From Nitrospinota bacterium (GTDB lineage: Bacteria; Nitrospinota_A; UBA7883; JADGGD01), in NCBI GenBank assembly GCA_015229165.1, contig JADGCD010000002.1, positions 1 through 47,186 of the forward strand: a stretch of 47,186 nt of DNA, in the 5' to 3' direction. The position numbers were made by a program, and so were the translations under genes. Positions 25,293 through 33,421 of the stretch are shown in pieces. Each line of letters opens with the position of its first letter. Positions within the stretch are counted from its first letter, which is position 1. The notes below the pieces were generated by a model. The model was given only the letters and a program-made list of their open reading frames with translations, was not told where the DNA came from and ran no database searches.

Positions 25293-26086
25293 CCGCCCCG
25301 GCGCGCCCGGTGGCGCTCACCATCGCCGGGTCGGACCCTTCCGGCGGGGCGGGGATACAAGGCGACCTGAAAACCTTCGCCGCCTGCGGGGTCTACGGGG
25401 CCGCCGCCATCGCCGCGCTGACGGTCCAGAACACGCAAGGGGTCACCGACGCCGTCGGGGTCGAACCGTCGTTCGTCGCGGCGCAGGTGACGGCGGTCCT
25501 CGACGACCTGCCCGTCGGCGCCATCAAGACCGGCATGCTCTTCGACGCCGGGATTATCGAGGCGGTGGCGACGGTATTGGCGGGACGCGGGGAGATCCCG
25601 CTGGTCGTGGACCCGGTGATGGTTTCGACCAGCGGTCATCGTCTGTTGAAGCCCGATGCGGTGGAGGCGATCAGGACAAGGCTCCTGCCACTGGCGACCA
25701 TCGTCACCCCCAACGGGCCGGAAGCCTTCGACCTGACCGGCGTCGTCGTGACCGACGAGGAGTCGATGCGAAAGGCGGCGGAGAAGATCGCGGCGATGGG
25801 GCCGCAAGGGGTGGTGATCAAGGGGGGGCACCACCGTCAAGGGTCGAGCGCGATCGATCTGCTGTTGTTCGATGGGGTCTTCAGCCGGTTCGAACGTCCC
25901 TGGATCGAGACGCCGTACACCCACGGCTCCGGCTGCGCCTTCGCTTCCGCCATCACGGCGGGACTGGCCAAGGGGCTCACCGTTCCCGACGCCGTAGCGG
26001 AAGCCGAAGCGTTCATCGGCAAGGCCATCGCTTCGGCCTACCGCATCGGCCTCGGGATCAACAGTCCGGTGAATCACTTTTCCTAA
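25289..26086 (+). CDS. thiD: Hydroxymethylpyrimidine (phosphate) kinase
   Basis: ThiD phosphorylates HMP and then HMP-phosphate to the pyrophosphate used in thiamin synthesis. From the GTG at 25289 the protein is 265 residues, the family length, and begins with the canonical TIAGSDPSGGAGIQGDLKTF. It has VDPVMVSTSGHRLL, TPNGPEA and the anion-hole motif THGSGCAFASAI. Longer in-frame starts upstream would add about 45 residues unrelated to ThiD. No other thiamin gene is visible nearby. Confidence 0.95.
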   Translation: MTAPARPVALTIAGSDPSGGAGIQGDLKTFAACGVYGAAAIAALTVQNTQGVTDAVGVEPSFVAAQVTAVLDDLPVGAIKTGMLFDAGIIEAVATVLAGRGEIPLVVDPVMVSTSGHRLLKPDAVEAIRTRLLPLATIVTPNGPEAFDLTGVVVTDEESMRKAAEKIAAMGPQGVVIKGGHHRQGSSAIDLLLFDGVFSRFERPWIETPYTHGSGCAFASAITAGLAKGLTVPDAVAEAEAFIGKAIASAYRIGLGINSPVNHFS

Positions 26087-26389
26087 GAGTGTTGTTGGGG
26101 AAAGGGTGAGACGGCGGTTGTCGCTGCGACTGTATTGTGGGGAGGCTGCATTCCCCCTTCATGTGTCCAGCGGTCGCCCACGAGAGGGGCGGCGCCACTC
26201 GGCCACCAAGCGTTCAATAAAAAACCCGGCAGGAGGGAGAGTCCTGCCGGGTCGGGAGTGGGTCCGGTGGGAGCCGGAACCCAAAGCGGAAAACAAAGGC
26301 GGAGAAGGTAATCGTATCAATGAGGCCGTTTTCATAAAGAGAGGGGAGGTCGTCATCCATGACGGTTTCCCGCTCTCACCATGGCGTTC
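26087..26389. other. Intergenic region between thiD and flgE
   Basis: Convergent spacer of 303 nt. Apart from the flgE-side terminator (26219-26252) it contains only a small CGTCA-TCCA-TGACG hairpin (26351-26364) close to the flgE stop. No gene, promoter or repeat is convincing. Confidence 0.6.
26219..26252 (-). terminator. Terminator of fliK-flgD-flgE
   Basis: Minus strand: perfect 11-bp stem (26224-26234 with 26242-26252), 7-nt loop, then TTTTT-A. It is 138 nt beyond the flgE stop. The opposite strand has no T-run, so it serves the flagellar operon rather than thiD. Confidence 0.88.
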
Positions 26390-27655
26390 TTACCGGACCA
26401 GGTTCACCACCTCTTGCAGCATCTGGTCCACCGTCGTCACGATCCGGCTGTTGGCCTGGTAGGCCCGCTGGTTCTGGATCATCGTGACGAACTGCTCCGA
26501 CAGGTCGACGTTGCTCATTTCCAGCGCCGAGCCGTAGATCGATCCGAATCCCCCCGCCTTGGCCACCCCGAAGATCGGCTGCCCCGACTGGGCCGTTTCG
26601 CCGAAGAGGGTGTCGCCCGACCGGGTCAGCCCCCAGGGGGAGAGGAAGTCCGCCAGCTGCACCTGATAGAGCTGCTGCGTCTGCCCGTTGCTGAAGAGCC
26701 CCGAGATGATCCCCTCGCCGTCCACCGAGAGCCCCCGGAGGACGCCGGTGGAGTAGCCGTCCTGCACCACCGAGTTGGTCACCGAGTCGGAGGCGTAGCT
26801 GGTCAATTCGCCAAGCGATGCCCCCGTGACCCCGTTGACGAGGGTCCAGGTGGTGTTCAGCGGCTGCGCCCCCGAGGGGAACCCGCTGATGGTCAGCGTC
26901 TGGTTGGCCACGGCGCCCCCGTCGATCTGGGTCAGCTGGCCGGTGGCCGAGAAGGTGGCCGTGCCGTTGACCCCGGTGCCGGCGAGCACGGTCCCGGCGG
27001 GACCGGTGGCGGCGAAGGTCCACTCCAGCGGCGTCACCGATTTCGTGAAGGTGTAGGTGATGGTCACCGGTTCGCCCACGGCGTTGTAGACGTTCATCGA
27101 GGTGGCGAAGGTGGCGCCCGCCGAGGCGGCGGCGTCGAGGTTGATGCCGAACTTGAAGGTCGAAGTCGCCTTCGGCACCGACTGGACGCCGGAGATGTCG
27201 ATGTCGCCGGCCGACGAGGCCCGGGTGATGGCGCCGGAGGTGTTGGTGGAGAGCTGATACCCCTGCACGTAGTAGCCGTTGGCGTTGGAGAGCTTCCCGT
27301 TCTGGTCCAGGATGAACTGCCCGGCGCGGGTGTAATAGGTGCCGTTGGTGAAGCCGGGGTTCCTGACCACGAAGAACCCGGCGCCCTGGATGGCCATGTC
27401 GGTGGCGTTGCCGGTGGTCTCGAAGGACCCCTGCGAGAAGGAGGCCGACACGTCGCTGATGGCGGCGCCCCGTCCGAACTGCAGGTTGGTGGCGCCGTTG
27501 GCCACCTGGTTGGCCAGGATGTCGGCGAAGACGGCCCGGTTGCCCCGGAAACCGACGGTGTTGACGTTGGCGATGTTGTCGCCGGTGACGTTCATGGCGT
27601 TGCCGTAGGTCTGAAGACCCGACACGCCGGTGTACATCGCACTCTGCAGGCTCAT
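26390..27655 (-). CDS. flgE: Flagellar hook protein FlgE
   Basis: FlgE polymerises into the flagellar hook. The 421-residue product has the conserved rod/hook N terminus (SAMYTGVSGLQTYGNAMNVTGDNIANVNTVGFRG), the GAGFFVVRN strand, and the C-terminal helix SNVDLSEQFVTMIQNQRAYQANSRI...QMLQEVVNL, both needed for coiled-coil assembly. The middle is a Thr/Ala/Gly-rich surface domain. ATG at 27655 behind AAGGAGA. It is the last gene of the fliK-flgD-flgE unit, 70 nt after flgD. Confidence 0.96.
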   Translation of the reverse strand: MSLQSAMYTGVSGLQTYGNAMNVTGDNIANVNTVGFRGNRAVFADILANQVANGATNLQFGRGAAISDVSASFSQGSFETTGNATDMAIQGAGFFVVRNPGFTNGTYYTRAGQFILDQNGKLSNANGYYVQGYQLSTNTSGAITRASSAGDIDISGVQSVPKATSTFKFGINLDAAASAGATFATSMNVYNAVGEPVTITYTFTKSVTPLEWTFAATGPAGTVLAGTGVNGTATFSATGQLTQIDGGAVANQTLTISGFPSGAQPLNTTWTLVNGVTGASLGELTSYASDSVTNSVVQDGYSTGVLRGLSVDGEGIISGLFSNGQTQQLYQVQLADFLSPWGLTRSGDTLFGETAQSGQPIFGVAKAGGFGSIYGSALEMSNVDLSEQFVTMIQNQRAYQANSRIVTTVDQMLQEVVNLVR

Positions 27656-27725
27656 GATCGATTCTCCTTGTTCCGCTTTTTTACGGCCGCTCCGATGAGC
27701 GCCCGGTATCCCCTTTGTTCCGCTT

Positions 27726-28439
27726 TCAGGCCGCCGCTTTCGGCTCGTGGACTTCCACGATCTCCGAGAGCATGTATTTCTGGTTCCCCACGGTGACGTA
27801 GGCCACGCCGCCGTCGTAACTGACCCCGGTGGCGATCCCCCGGGTGTAGGTGGAGACGTCCATCAGGTTCCCGGCGCTGTCGTTGGCCAGCACGGTGTAG
27901 GTGTACAGACCGTCGGGCAGCGTCGAACCGTCGTCGGCGGTCCCGTCCCAGGCGACGGTGTTCTTCCCTGCGGGAAGCGATCCCTTGTCGATGGTGCGGA
28001 CCACGTTCCCGGCGGCGTCTTCGACGATGATCTTGGCGCCGCTGGCGGTGTCGGGGATTTCGAAGGTCACGTCGGCCCCCTGTCCCCCCTTGACGTAGAC
28101 GTTGTGCCCCTGGGCGGTCACTTCCTTGCCGATCAGGTTGATGGCCTGGGAGGTGTTGGCCGAGTTGACGGCGGAGGTCATCAGCCCCATGGCGTCGTTG
28201 ATCCCCATGAGCTGTTCGAGGCTGGAGAACTGGGCCATCTGCGAAGTGAACTGGCTGTTGTCCACCGGGTTGGTGGGGTCCTGGTTCTTGAGCTGGGCCA
28301 CCAGCAGGGTCAGGAACTGGTCCTTGCCCATGGCGCCCACTTTGGCGGCGACCGACTGGCTGCTGGCGGCGGCCGTGGAGGTGGCCCCGGCGCCGGTGGC
28401 GGCGCTGTCGGTGGCGGACATGGTGTTTTGCGCGATCAT
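27726..28439 (-). CDS. flgD: Flagellar hook cap/assembly protein FlgD
   Basis: FlgD caps the growing hook and is needed for FlgE assembly. The 237-residue product has the FlgD N-terminal core (MGKDQFLTLLVAQLKNQDPTNPVDNSQFTSQMAQFSSLEQL) and the C-terminal FLIPD/FlgD Ig-like domain (NTVAWDGTADDGSTLPDGLYTYTV). ATG at 28439 (MIAQNTMSATD), with GGGAGAGAG upstream, is preferred to earlier in-frame starts that lie inside fliK. Only 13 nt separate it from fliK. Confidence 0.94.
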   Translation of the reverse strand: MIAQNTMSATDSAATGAGATSTAAASSQSVAAKVGAMGKDQFLTLLVAQLKNQDPTNPVDNSQFTSQMAQFSSLEQLMGINDAMGLMTSAVNSANTSQAINLIGKEVTAQGHNVYVKGGQGADVTFEIPDTASGAKIIVEDAAGNVVRTIDKGSLPAGKNTVAWDGTADDGSTLPDGLYTYTVLANDSAGNLMDVSTYTRGIATGVSYDGGVAYVTVGNQKYMLSEIVEVHEPKAAA

Positions 28440-28452
28440 GATGCTCTCTCCC

Positions 28453-30042
28453 TTACGCCACGATCGACAGAAGCCCTTCGTGCCGCGGATCGCGGCCCGA
28501 GGGGGCGTTGGCTTCATCGGTTTCAATGGTCGACGCGGCGTCGGCGCCCCGGTTCCGCCCGGCGCCGTGGGCGCCGTTGCGTCCGTCGGCCTGGGCCTGT
28601 CCGAAGGCCATTCCCTGCCGCTCGTCGGCGGTGACGACGGTCAGTTCGTCGACCTTCATCCCGGCGTTGGAAAGCTGCTGGCGCAGCTGGTCGAGGTTGC
28701 GTTCGATGGCCGCTTTCACTTCGGGGCTCTCGGCCACCATGATGGCTTTCACGGAGTCGTCTTTCACCATCACCCGCATGTCGATCTTCCCGAGATGGGG
28801 GGGGTCGAGCCGCATGGTCATCTGGGAGGCGCCGTTGGGGCGGAAGCCGATCCGGGCTTTCTCGACCACCTGCGCCATCACCAGCCGCTCGAAATCGCGC
28901 CGGGGGGCGGCGGCCCGCTCGCTCTTCTCCAGCGCTTCGGCGGAGGCGGCCTCCCCTTTGGCGGCGGTGTTGGCGACACCGGTGGTGTCGGTCGATCCGG
29001 CGCGGGGAGCGGCGGCGCTCCCCTTGTCGGCGGAGGCGGCGGCGGCGGCCGGAGCGGTCACAAGCTTCCCGGCGGCCTCCTGCTCGGCGCCCTTGGCGGC
29101 CTGTTCGGCGGCGGGCGTCTGGGGAGCGGCGGCCTGCGTCTTGGCGGCGGCTTTCTCTTTCGACCCGTCAAGGGCGGCTTCCTTCATGGCGGCCCGCGAC
29201 TCGGTGTCGGCCAGCGAGGAGACCATCCCTTCCGGGCGGGCCTCTTTTTTCGATTCGGGGTTCCCCTGACCCTGCTGATCCTTGGGCGTGTCGGTCGACT
29301 GCTCCTGCCGGGCTTCCTGCGGGCGAACCTCGGCGGTCGGCTGTTTGGCGGAGGCGTTCTCCTGCCGGACTTCCTGCGGGCGGGCTTCGGCGACGGGGGC
29401 CTTGACCGTTTCGGTCTCGACCTCGTCCTGCGCCAGCTCGGCGTTCCCGCCGACGTTGTCGATGGCGACCGCATCATCCTTACCGGTGAGAACCAAAAGG
29501 CTCTGGGCGGTCTGGGCCAGATCCCCCTGGGCCAGTCCGTTTTTCAGCTCTTCGGAGACGGCCACATCCAGATTCATCGACTGGGCGAACTGGCCGATCT
29601 CCTCGCCGGTGAATCCGAGCTGGGTCAGGAAGTCGTTCATGCTCATCTGCCCGGCCTGCTCCATGAGAGCGGCGTAGGCGTCGGGGTTCTCGGCCTTGAG
29701 CTGGTCGAGACGGGCCATGATCTTGGCGGCCATGGCGTCGGCGGAAAGGGCCGGTTTCTCTTCGGCGTCCCGATCGTCCTGGGAGGCGCTTTCGGCTTTC
29801 TGCGACTTGTCGCTCTTGACGGCCCGCTGGTCGTCGCCCCGGTCGTCGTCGGTCTCTTTGGCTTCAGGGCGGGGGGAGGAGGTTTCCCGGGGCGTAACGT
29901 TCTGGTCGTTCTTCTGGACGGAGGCGAAGATTGCGGCGAAAGACTGATCGGCGACGGCGCCTTGGGCGGCCCCACCGGCGAAAGAGCCGACAACGCCACG
30001 GGCGGCGCCAGCCAGCAGGTCGGTCATCAGCGATTCGATCAT
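28453..30042 (-). CDS. fliK: Flagellar hook-length control protein FliK
   Basis: FliK measures hook length and switches export specificity. The 529-residue product has a long low-complexity Ala/Gln/Glu/Lys-rich middle, as expected for a secreted ruler, and a C-terminal hook-length-control domain: MRLDPPHLGKIDMRVMVKDDSVKAIMVAESPEV...LRQQLSNAGMKVDELTV. A roughly 30-residue segment around EARPQEVRQ is repeated as EVRPQEARQ, matching a DNA duplication near 29305-29395. ATG at 30042 behind GGAGAATACC. First gene of the unit. Assignment rests on the C-terminal domain and neighbours. Confidence 0.9.
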   Translation of the reverse strand: MIESLMTDLLAGAARGVVGSFAGGAAQGAVADQSFAAIFASVQKNDQNVTPRETSSPRPEAKETDDDRGDDQRAVKSDKSQKAESASQDDRDAEEKPALSADAMAAKIMARLDQLKAENPDAYAALMEQAGQMSMNDFLTQLGFTGEEIGQFAQSMNLDVAVSEELKNGLAQGDLAQTAQSLLVLTGKDDAVAIDNVGGNAELAQDEVETETVKAPVAEARPQEVRQENASAKQPTAEVRPQEARQEQSTDTPKDQQGQGNPESKKEARPEGMVSSLADTESRAAMKEAALDGSKEKAAAKTQAAAPQTPAAEQAAKGAEQEAAGKLVTAPAAAAASADKGSAAAPRAGSTDTTGVANTAAKGEAASAEALEKSERAAAPRRDFERLVMAQVVEKARIGFRPNGASQMTMRLDPPHLGKIDMRVMVKDDSVKAIMVAESPEVKAAIERNLDQLRQQLSNAGMKVDELTVVTADERQGMAFGQAQADGRNGAHGAGRNRGADAASTIETDEANAPSGRDPRHEGLLSIVA

Positions 30043-30090
30043 GGTATTCTCCGCTTCCGTGGTATCTGTTCGTTTGGACAACCGTATCCA

Positions 30091-30108
30091 TAACAAGGGC
30101 TGTGCCAA
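30091..30108 (-). promoter_or_regulatory. Candidate sigma-54 promoter of fliK-flgD-flgE
   Basis: Minus strand TTGGCAC (30102-30108), then TTGTTA (30091-30096): the -24 GG and -12 position are exactly 10 nt apart, as sigma-54 needs, although the -12 reads GT rather than GC. It lies about 50 nt upstream of the fliK ATG. Sigma-54 control of hook genes is common. Confidence 0.45.
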
Positions 30109-30317
30109 AATAGATGAGCGCATGCAATGTAAATAAAATCAACTATATACATTTGCCATGTCGCCTAAAGTTTTCCCGCCAACCTGCCGACGGGGCAAGA
30201 ATGAACCGCTTCTTTCCATTCCGCTTTGGGAGACAAGGCATTTTTTTCCCACACGGCGCTTTCTCGCAATCCGCTATGGGGAAATGGGGGCGCCCCCCTT
30301 CCTAACCGGAAGAATAC

Positions 30318-30413
30318 TTGACAATATCGCTAAGGTTTCCTTACTATCGATTCAAACAACGGTGGTTTTCGGGACAATACGAAAAGCGCCGGGGTTTGTC
30401 CGGCTGGCGCTTT
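30318..30413 (+). promoter_or_regulatory. thrC promoter and structured leader
   Basis: TTGACA (30318-30323), 18 nt, TACTAT (30342-30347) is a good housekeeping promoter for the sulfur cluster. The leader of about 170 nt has a strong hairpin, AAAGCGCC (30383-30390) with GGCGCTTT (30406-30413), enclosing further GG/CC pairing. The 3' arm ends in TTT-CAT rather than a long T-run. It could be an attenuator-type element. The rest of the 479-nt gap from fliK (30043-30521) holds the sigma-54 site, AT-rich sequence and a GGGGGCGCCCCC palindrome near 30288. Confidence 0.5.
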
Positions 30414-30477
30414 CATAAATACGACCGGATTAGTCTGAATTGGCGACGATGTTCTTTATAGAGAGGGCTCTTTGAAC

Positions 30478-30525
30478 ATGACCGACGTATCGACCATCGG
30501 GCCGACGCCCCGGAGGAAGCCGTGA
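30478..30525 (+). CDS. 15-codon upstream frame (possible leader peptide) of thrC
   Basis: ATG at 30478, with GAGAGGG upstream, opens MTDVSTIGPTPRRKP and stops at a TGA that overlaps the thrC GTG (GTGA). Three of the 15 residues are Thr, which would suit a threonine-sensing leader. The overlap alone would couple its translation to thrC. Too short to score statistically. Confidence 0.35.
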   Translation: MTDVSTIGPTPRRKP

Positions 30526-31763
30526 GCTTCGTTCTCGGCCTCAAATGCCGCGAGTGCGGCCGCGAATATCAGCAGGAGCCGATCCACGTCTGCGAATTCT
30601 GCTTCGGCCCCCTGGAGGTGCGCTACGACTACGCCGCCATCGGCCGCTCCATCAGCCGGGAGGCGATCACCAAACGGCCCGCGTCGATGTGGCGCTACCG
30701 GGAGCTGATCCCCATCGACCGCGACCCGGTGGTGGGGCTGGACAACGGCTTCACGCCGCTGGTCCACGCGAAGAACCTGGGGCGCCTTCTCGGCATGCCG
30801 AACCTCTACATAAAGAACGACGCGGTCTGCCATCCGACCCTCTCTTTTAAAGACCGGGTGGTGGCGGCGGCGGTGAACAAGGCGATGGAGTTCGGCTACG
30901 ACACGGTGGCCTGCGCCTCGACGGGGAACCTGGCCAACTCGGTGGCGGCCCACGCGGCGGCGGCGGGGATGAAGGCTTACATCTTCATCCCGTCGGATCT
31001 CGAAGCGGGGAAGGTGTTGGGCTCGTCGATCTACGAACCGAACATCCTCGGCATTGACGGTAGCTACGACGACGTGAACCGCTTCTGCTCGGAGGTGGCG
31101 GCGGTCTACAAGTGGGCGTTCGTGAACATCAACATCCGCCCCTTCTACGGCGACGGGTCGAAGACCTACGGCTACGAGATCGCCGAGCAACTCGGCTGGA
31201 GGGCGCCCGACGCCTACATCTCGCCGGTGGCCGGGTCGAGCCTGATTACGAAGATCTACAAGGCGTTCAAGGAATTCGAACAGCTCGGGCTTCTCGAAGA
31301 CGAGGTAAAGACCAAAGTCTACGCGGCGCAGGCCACCGGATGCTCGCCGGTGACGACGGCCATCAAGGCGGGGAAGACGGAGTTCACCCCGGTGAAACCG
31401 AACACCATCGCCAAGTCGATCGCCATCGGGAACCCGGCGGACGGCTACTACGGCATCAAGGTGGTCAACAGCACCGGCGGCTGGGGCGAAGACGTGACCG
31501 ACAACGAGGTGATCGAAGGAATGCGGCTCCTGGCCCGGACAGAGGGGATCTTCACCGAAACGGCAGGGGGCGTGACGGTGGCGGTCACCAAGAAGCTGCT
31601 CGAACAGGGGAAGCTCGACCCGGAAGGGGTCACGGTGATCGCCATCACCGGGCAGGGGCTGAAAACCCGCGAGGCGGTGGCGGATCTGCTGACGCCGCCG
31701 ACGATCATCGAACCGAAACTGGGCGCTTTCGAGGCGACCATGAAAAAAAACCGGTGGCAGTAA
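30522..31763 (+). CDS. thrC: Threonine synthase (zinc-ribbon type)
   Basis: ThrC converts O-phosphohomoserine to threonine with PLP. The 413-residue product starts with a four-Cys zinc ribbon (C9, C12, C24, C27), then the PLP lysine motif LSFKDR at about 109, the phosphate-binding ASTGNLANS, and a C-terminal GVTVAVTKKLLEQG...ITGQGLKT. Start GTG at 30522 has GGAGGA 4 nt upstream. It heads the sulfur-transfer cluster; the moaD-like gene begins 28 nt after it. A substrate other than O-phosphohomoserine (for example a beta- or gamma-replacement using the neighbouring carrier) cannot be excluded from sequence. Confidence 0.9.
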   Translation: MSFVLGLKCRECGREYQQEPIHVCEFCFGPLEVRYDYAAIGRSISREAITKRPASMWRYRELIPIDRDPVVGLDNGFTPLVHAKNLGRLLGMPNLYIKNDAVCHPTLSFKDRVVAAAVNKAMEFGYDTVACASTGNLANSVAAHAAAAGMKAYIFIPSDLEAGKVLGSSIYEPNILGIDGSYDDVNRFCSEVAAVYKWAFVNINIRPFYGDGSKTYGYEIAEQLGWRAPDAYISPVAGSSLITKIYKAFKEFEQLGLLEDEVKTKVYAAQATGCSPVTTAIKAGKTEFTPVKPNTIAKSIAIGNPADGYYGIKVVNSTGGWGEDVTDNEVIEGMRLLARTEGIFTETAGGVTVAVTKKLLEQGKLDPEGVTVIAITGQGLKTREAVADLLTPPTIIEPKLGAFEATMKKNRWQ

Positions 31764-31791
31764 AGCCGACCACGAAGGAGATGTACAAGAC

Positions 31792-32097
31792 ATGGCGACC
31801 GTGAAGGTGCGGATTCCCACCCCGTTGCAGAAGTTGACCAAAGGGGTCGGTGAGGTGCAGGGGAACGGCGGGACGATCAAGGAGGTGTTCGGCGATCTGG
31901 AGGCCCAGTTTCCCGGCATCCGCTCGCGGCTGTACGACGAGGAGGGGAACCTTCGACGCTTCATCAACGTGTATGTGAACGAAGAGGATATCCGCTTCCT
32001 TGAAGGGGAAGCGACCGGCCTGAAGGACGGGGACGACATATCGGTGATCCCGGCCATCGCCGGCGGCGCCCCTACGCGGGGCGGCGAGCTCCGCTGA
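31792..32097 (+). CDS. MoaD/ThiS-family sulfur carrier protein, C terminus blocked
   Basis: Ubiquitin-fold carriers of this family hold sulfur as a C-terminal Gly-Gly thiocarboxylate. The 101-residue product has the MoaD/CysO pattern (VRIPTPLQKLTKGVGEV, FINVYVNEEDIRFLEG, LKDGDDISVIPAIAGG). It is closest in style to CysO carriers that feed cysteine synthase. The diglycine is not terminal: GG at 91-92 is followed by APTRGGELR, with a second GG at 97-98. A protease would have to expose it before activation. ATG at 31792 (AAGGAGA about 11 nt upstream). Next to thrC and the E1-like gene. Confidence 0.88.
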   Translation: MATVKVRIPTPLQKLTKGVGEVQGNGGTIKEVFGDLEAQFPGIRSRLYDEEGNLRRFINVYVNEEDIRFLEGEATGLKDGDDISVIPAIAGGAPTRGGELR

Positions 32098-32283
32098 CGC
32101 GCCCGGCAAGGCGCCGGGTGCGCCGGTTCCCCTGACGGGAACTATGCGGCCCCCTTGTTAGTCGCGGCAGGTCTATCTTCGCCACACCTGCCCGGCATTG
32201 ATAAAGCGACAGGAAAAAATCCTTTCGCGACAGTGAGATCGAATCGCCATCAAGGCGGTTGACGTTAAACGTGAGGCTTTGAC
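32098..32283 (+). other. Structured spacer between carrier and E1-like genes
   Basis: 186 nt without a gene. It contains CCCGGC/GCCGGG near the moaD stop, GGCAGGT/ACCTGCC (about 32166-32192) and a palindrome ACGTT-A-AACGT (32262-32272) just before moeB. The latter could be an operator for the cluster's Rrf2 protein or part of an internal promoter. No T-run terminator is evident, so read-through from thrC is plausible. Confidence 0.4.
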
Positions 32284-33114
32284 ATGGACTTCACCGAAGA
32301 CCAGATTCATCGGTATGCGCGGCATATCATCCTCCCCGAAGTGGGGGGGGTCGGGCAGCAGAAGCTGCTCGACGCGAAAGTCCTCTGCCTCGGGGCGGGG
32401 GGGCTCGGGTCGCCGATCCTGCAATACCTCGCGGCGGCGGGGGTGGGAACCATCGGCGTGGCCGATTTCGACACCGTCGACATGAGCAACCTGCAGCGGC
32501 AGATCATCCACAACTCCGACCGGGTGGGGATGCTCAAGGTCGATTCCGCCAAGGAGTTCATCGCCAAGCTGAACCCCGACGTCAACGTCATCACCTTCAA
32601 CACCCACCTGAACGCCAGCAACGCCGAAGAGATCATCGGCCAGTTCGACATCGTGGTGGACGGGTGCGACAACTTCCCCACCCGCTATCTGGTCAACGAC
32701 GTCTGCGTCTTCCAGAACAAGCCCAACGTCCACGGCTCCATCTTCCGCTTCGACGGACAGGTGACGGTGTTCAAGCCGAAAGTCGGCCCCTGCTACCGCT
32801 GCCTCTACCCCGAGCCGCCCCCTCCCGGCATGGTTCCGTCGTGCCAGGAGGGGGGGGTGCTGGGCGTCCTTCCCGGCGTCATCGGCTGCCTGCAAGCGGT
32901 GGAGACGATCAAGCTGATCCTCGGCAAAGGGGATGCGCTGGTCGGGAAGCTTCTGCTGTACAACGCCATGGGGGCCGAAGTGCGAAAGCTGAACATCCGG
33001 CGCGACGTCACCTGCCCGGTCTGCGGCGACCACCCGACCATCACCGAGCTGATTGACTACGAGCAGTTCTGCGGCGTCCCGGCGGTGGAAGCCCCCCACG
33101 GCGAGAGTTGCTGA
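32284..33114 (+). CDS. moeB: MoeB/ThiF-family E1-like sulfur carrier adenylyltransferase
   Basis: The enzyme adenylates the Gly-Gly end of a MoaD/ThiS-type carrier so that sulfur can replace AMP. The 276-residue product has the nucleotide-binding LGAGGLGSPILQYLAAAGVG, DFDTVDMSNLQRQIIH with the catalytic Arg, DNFPTRYLVND, and a zinc site from CYRC and CPVC. It lacks the rhodanese domain found in some homologues, so sulfur must come from another protein. That fits the adjacent DsrE/TusA-like genes. ATG at 32284; its TGA overlaps the next ATG (TGATG). Confidence 0.9.
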   Translation: MDFTEDQIHRYARHIILPEVGGVGQQKLLDAKVLCLGAGGLGSPILQYLAAAGVGTIGVADFDTVDMSNLQRQIIHNSDRVGMLKVDSAKEFIAKLNPDVNVITFNTHLNASNAEEIIGQFDIVVDGCDNFPTRYLVNDVCVFQNKPNVHGSIFRFDGQVTVFKPKVGPCYRCLYPEPPPPGMVPSCQEGGVLGVLPGVIGCLQAVETIKLILGKGDALVGKLLLYNAMGAEVRKLNIRRDVTCPVCGDHPTITELIDYEQFCGVPAVEAPHGESC

Positions 33115-33419
33115 TGCGCCTCACCATCACCCTACAGTCCGGGCGGGCGAGCCTGCACGTCAACAGCGTGGTCAGGCTGGCCAAAGCCGCCCGGACCAAG
33201 GGGCACGCGGTCACGATCTTCCTCATGGCCGACGGCGTCACCTGTCTGGCCGAACCGTCGCTGTTGGCGCTGGCGGGGGAGGGGGTCGTCCTCTCGGTCT
33301 GCGAACATAACCGAAGCCAGTACGAAGCCCCGGCCGGGATCGAAACCGTCCGTTACGAGAGCCAGTACGAATTCGCCGGCTTCGTGGCGGACGCCGACCG
33401 GACCGTCGGGTTCTTTTAG
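33114..33419 (+). CDS. DsrE/DsrF-like small protein (first copy)
   Basis: The 101-residue product has the DsrE/TusCD alpha-beta pattern: MRLTITLQSGRASLHVNSVVRLAKAARTKGHAVTIFLMADGV, then a second strand and helix. DsrE-like proteins relay persulfide sulfur. A candidate sulfur-binding Cys is Cys44 (DGVTC), at the loop where DsrE-like proteins carry theirs; Cys63 is a second. Its ATG overlaps the moeB stop, so it is coupled to carrier activation. It could equally be a structural partner. Confidence 0.75.
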   Translation: MRLTITLQSGRASLHVNSVVRLAKAARTKGHAVTIFLMADGVTCLAEPSLLALAGEGVVLSVCEHNRSQYEAPAGIETVRYESQYEFAGFVADADRTVGFF

Positions 33420-33421
33420 GA

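Noticed and set aside
30288..30300. The GGGGGCGCCCCC palindrome as a terminator
   Set aside because: Arms are short, there is no loop and no T-run, and it lies upstream of the thrC promoter where nothing ends.
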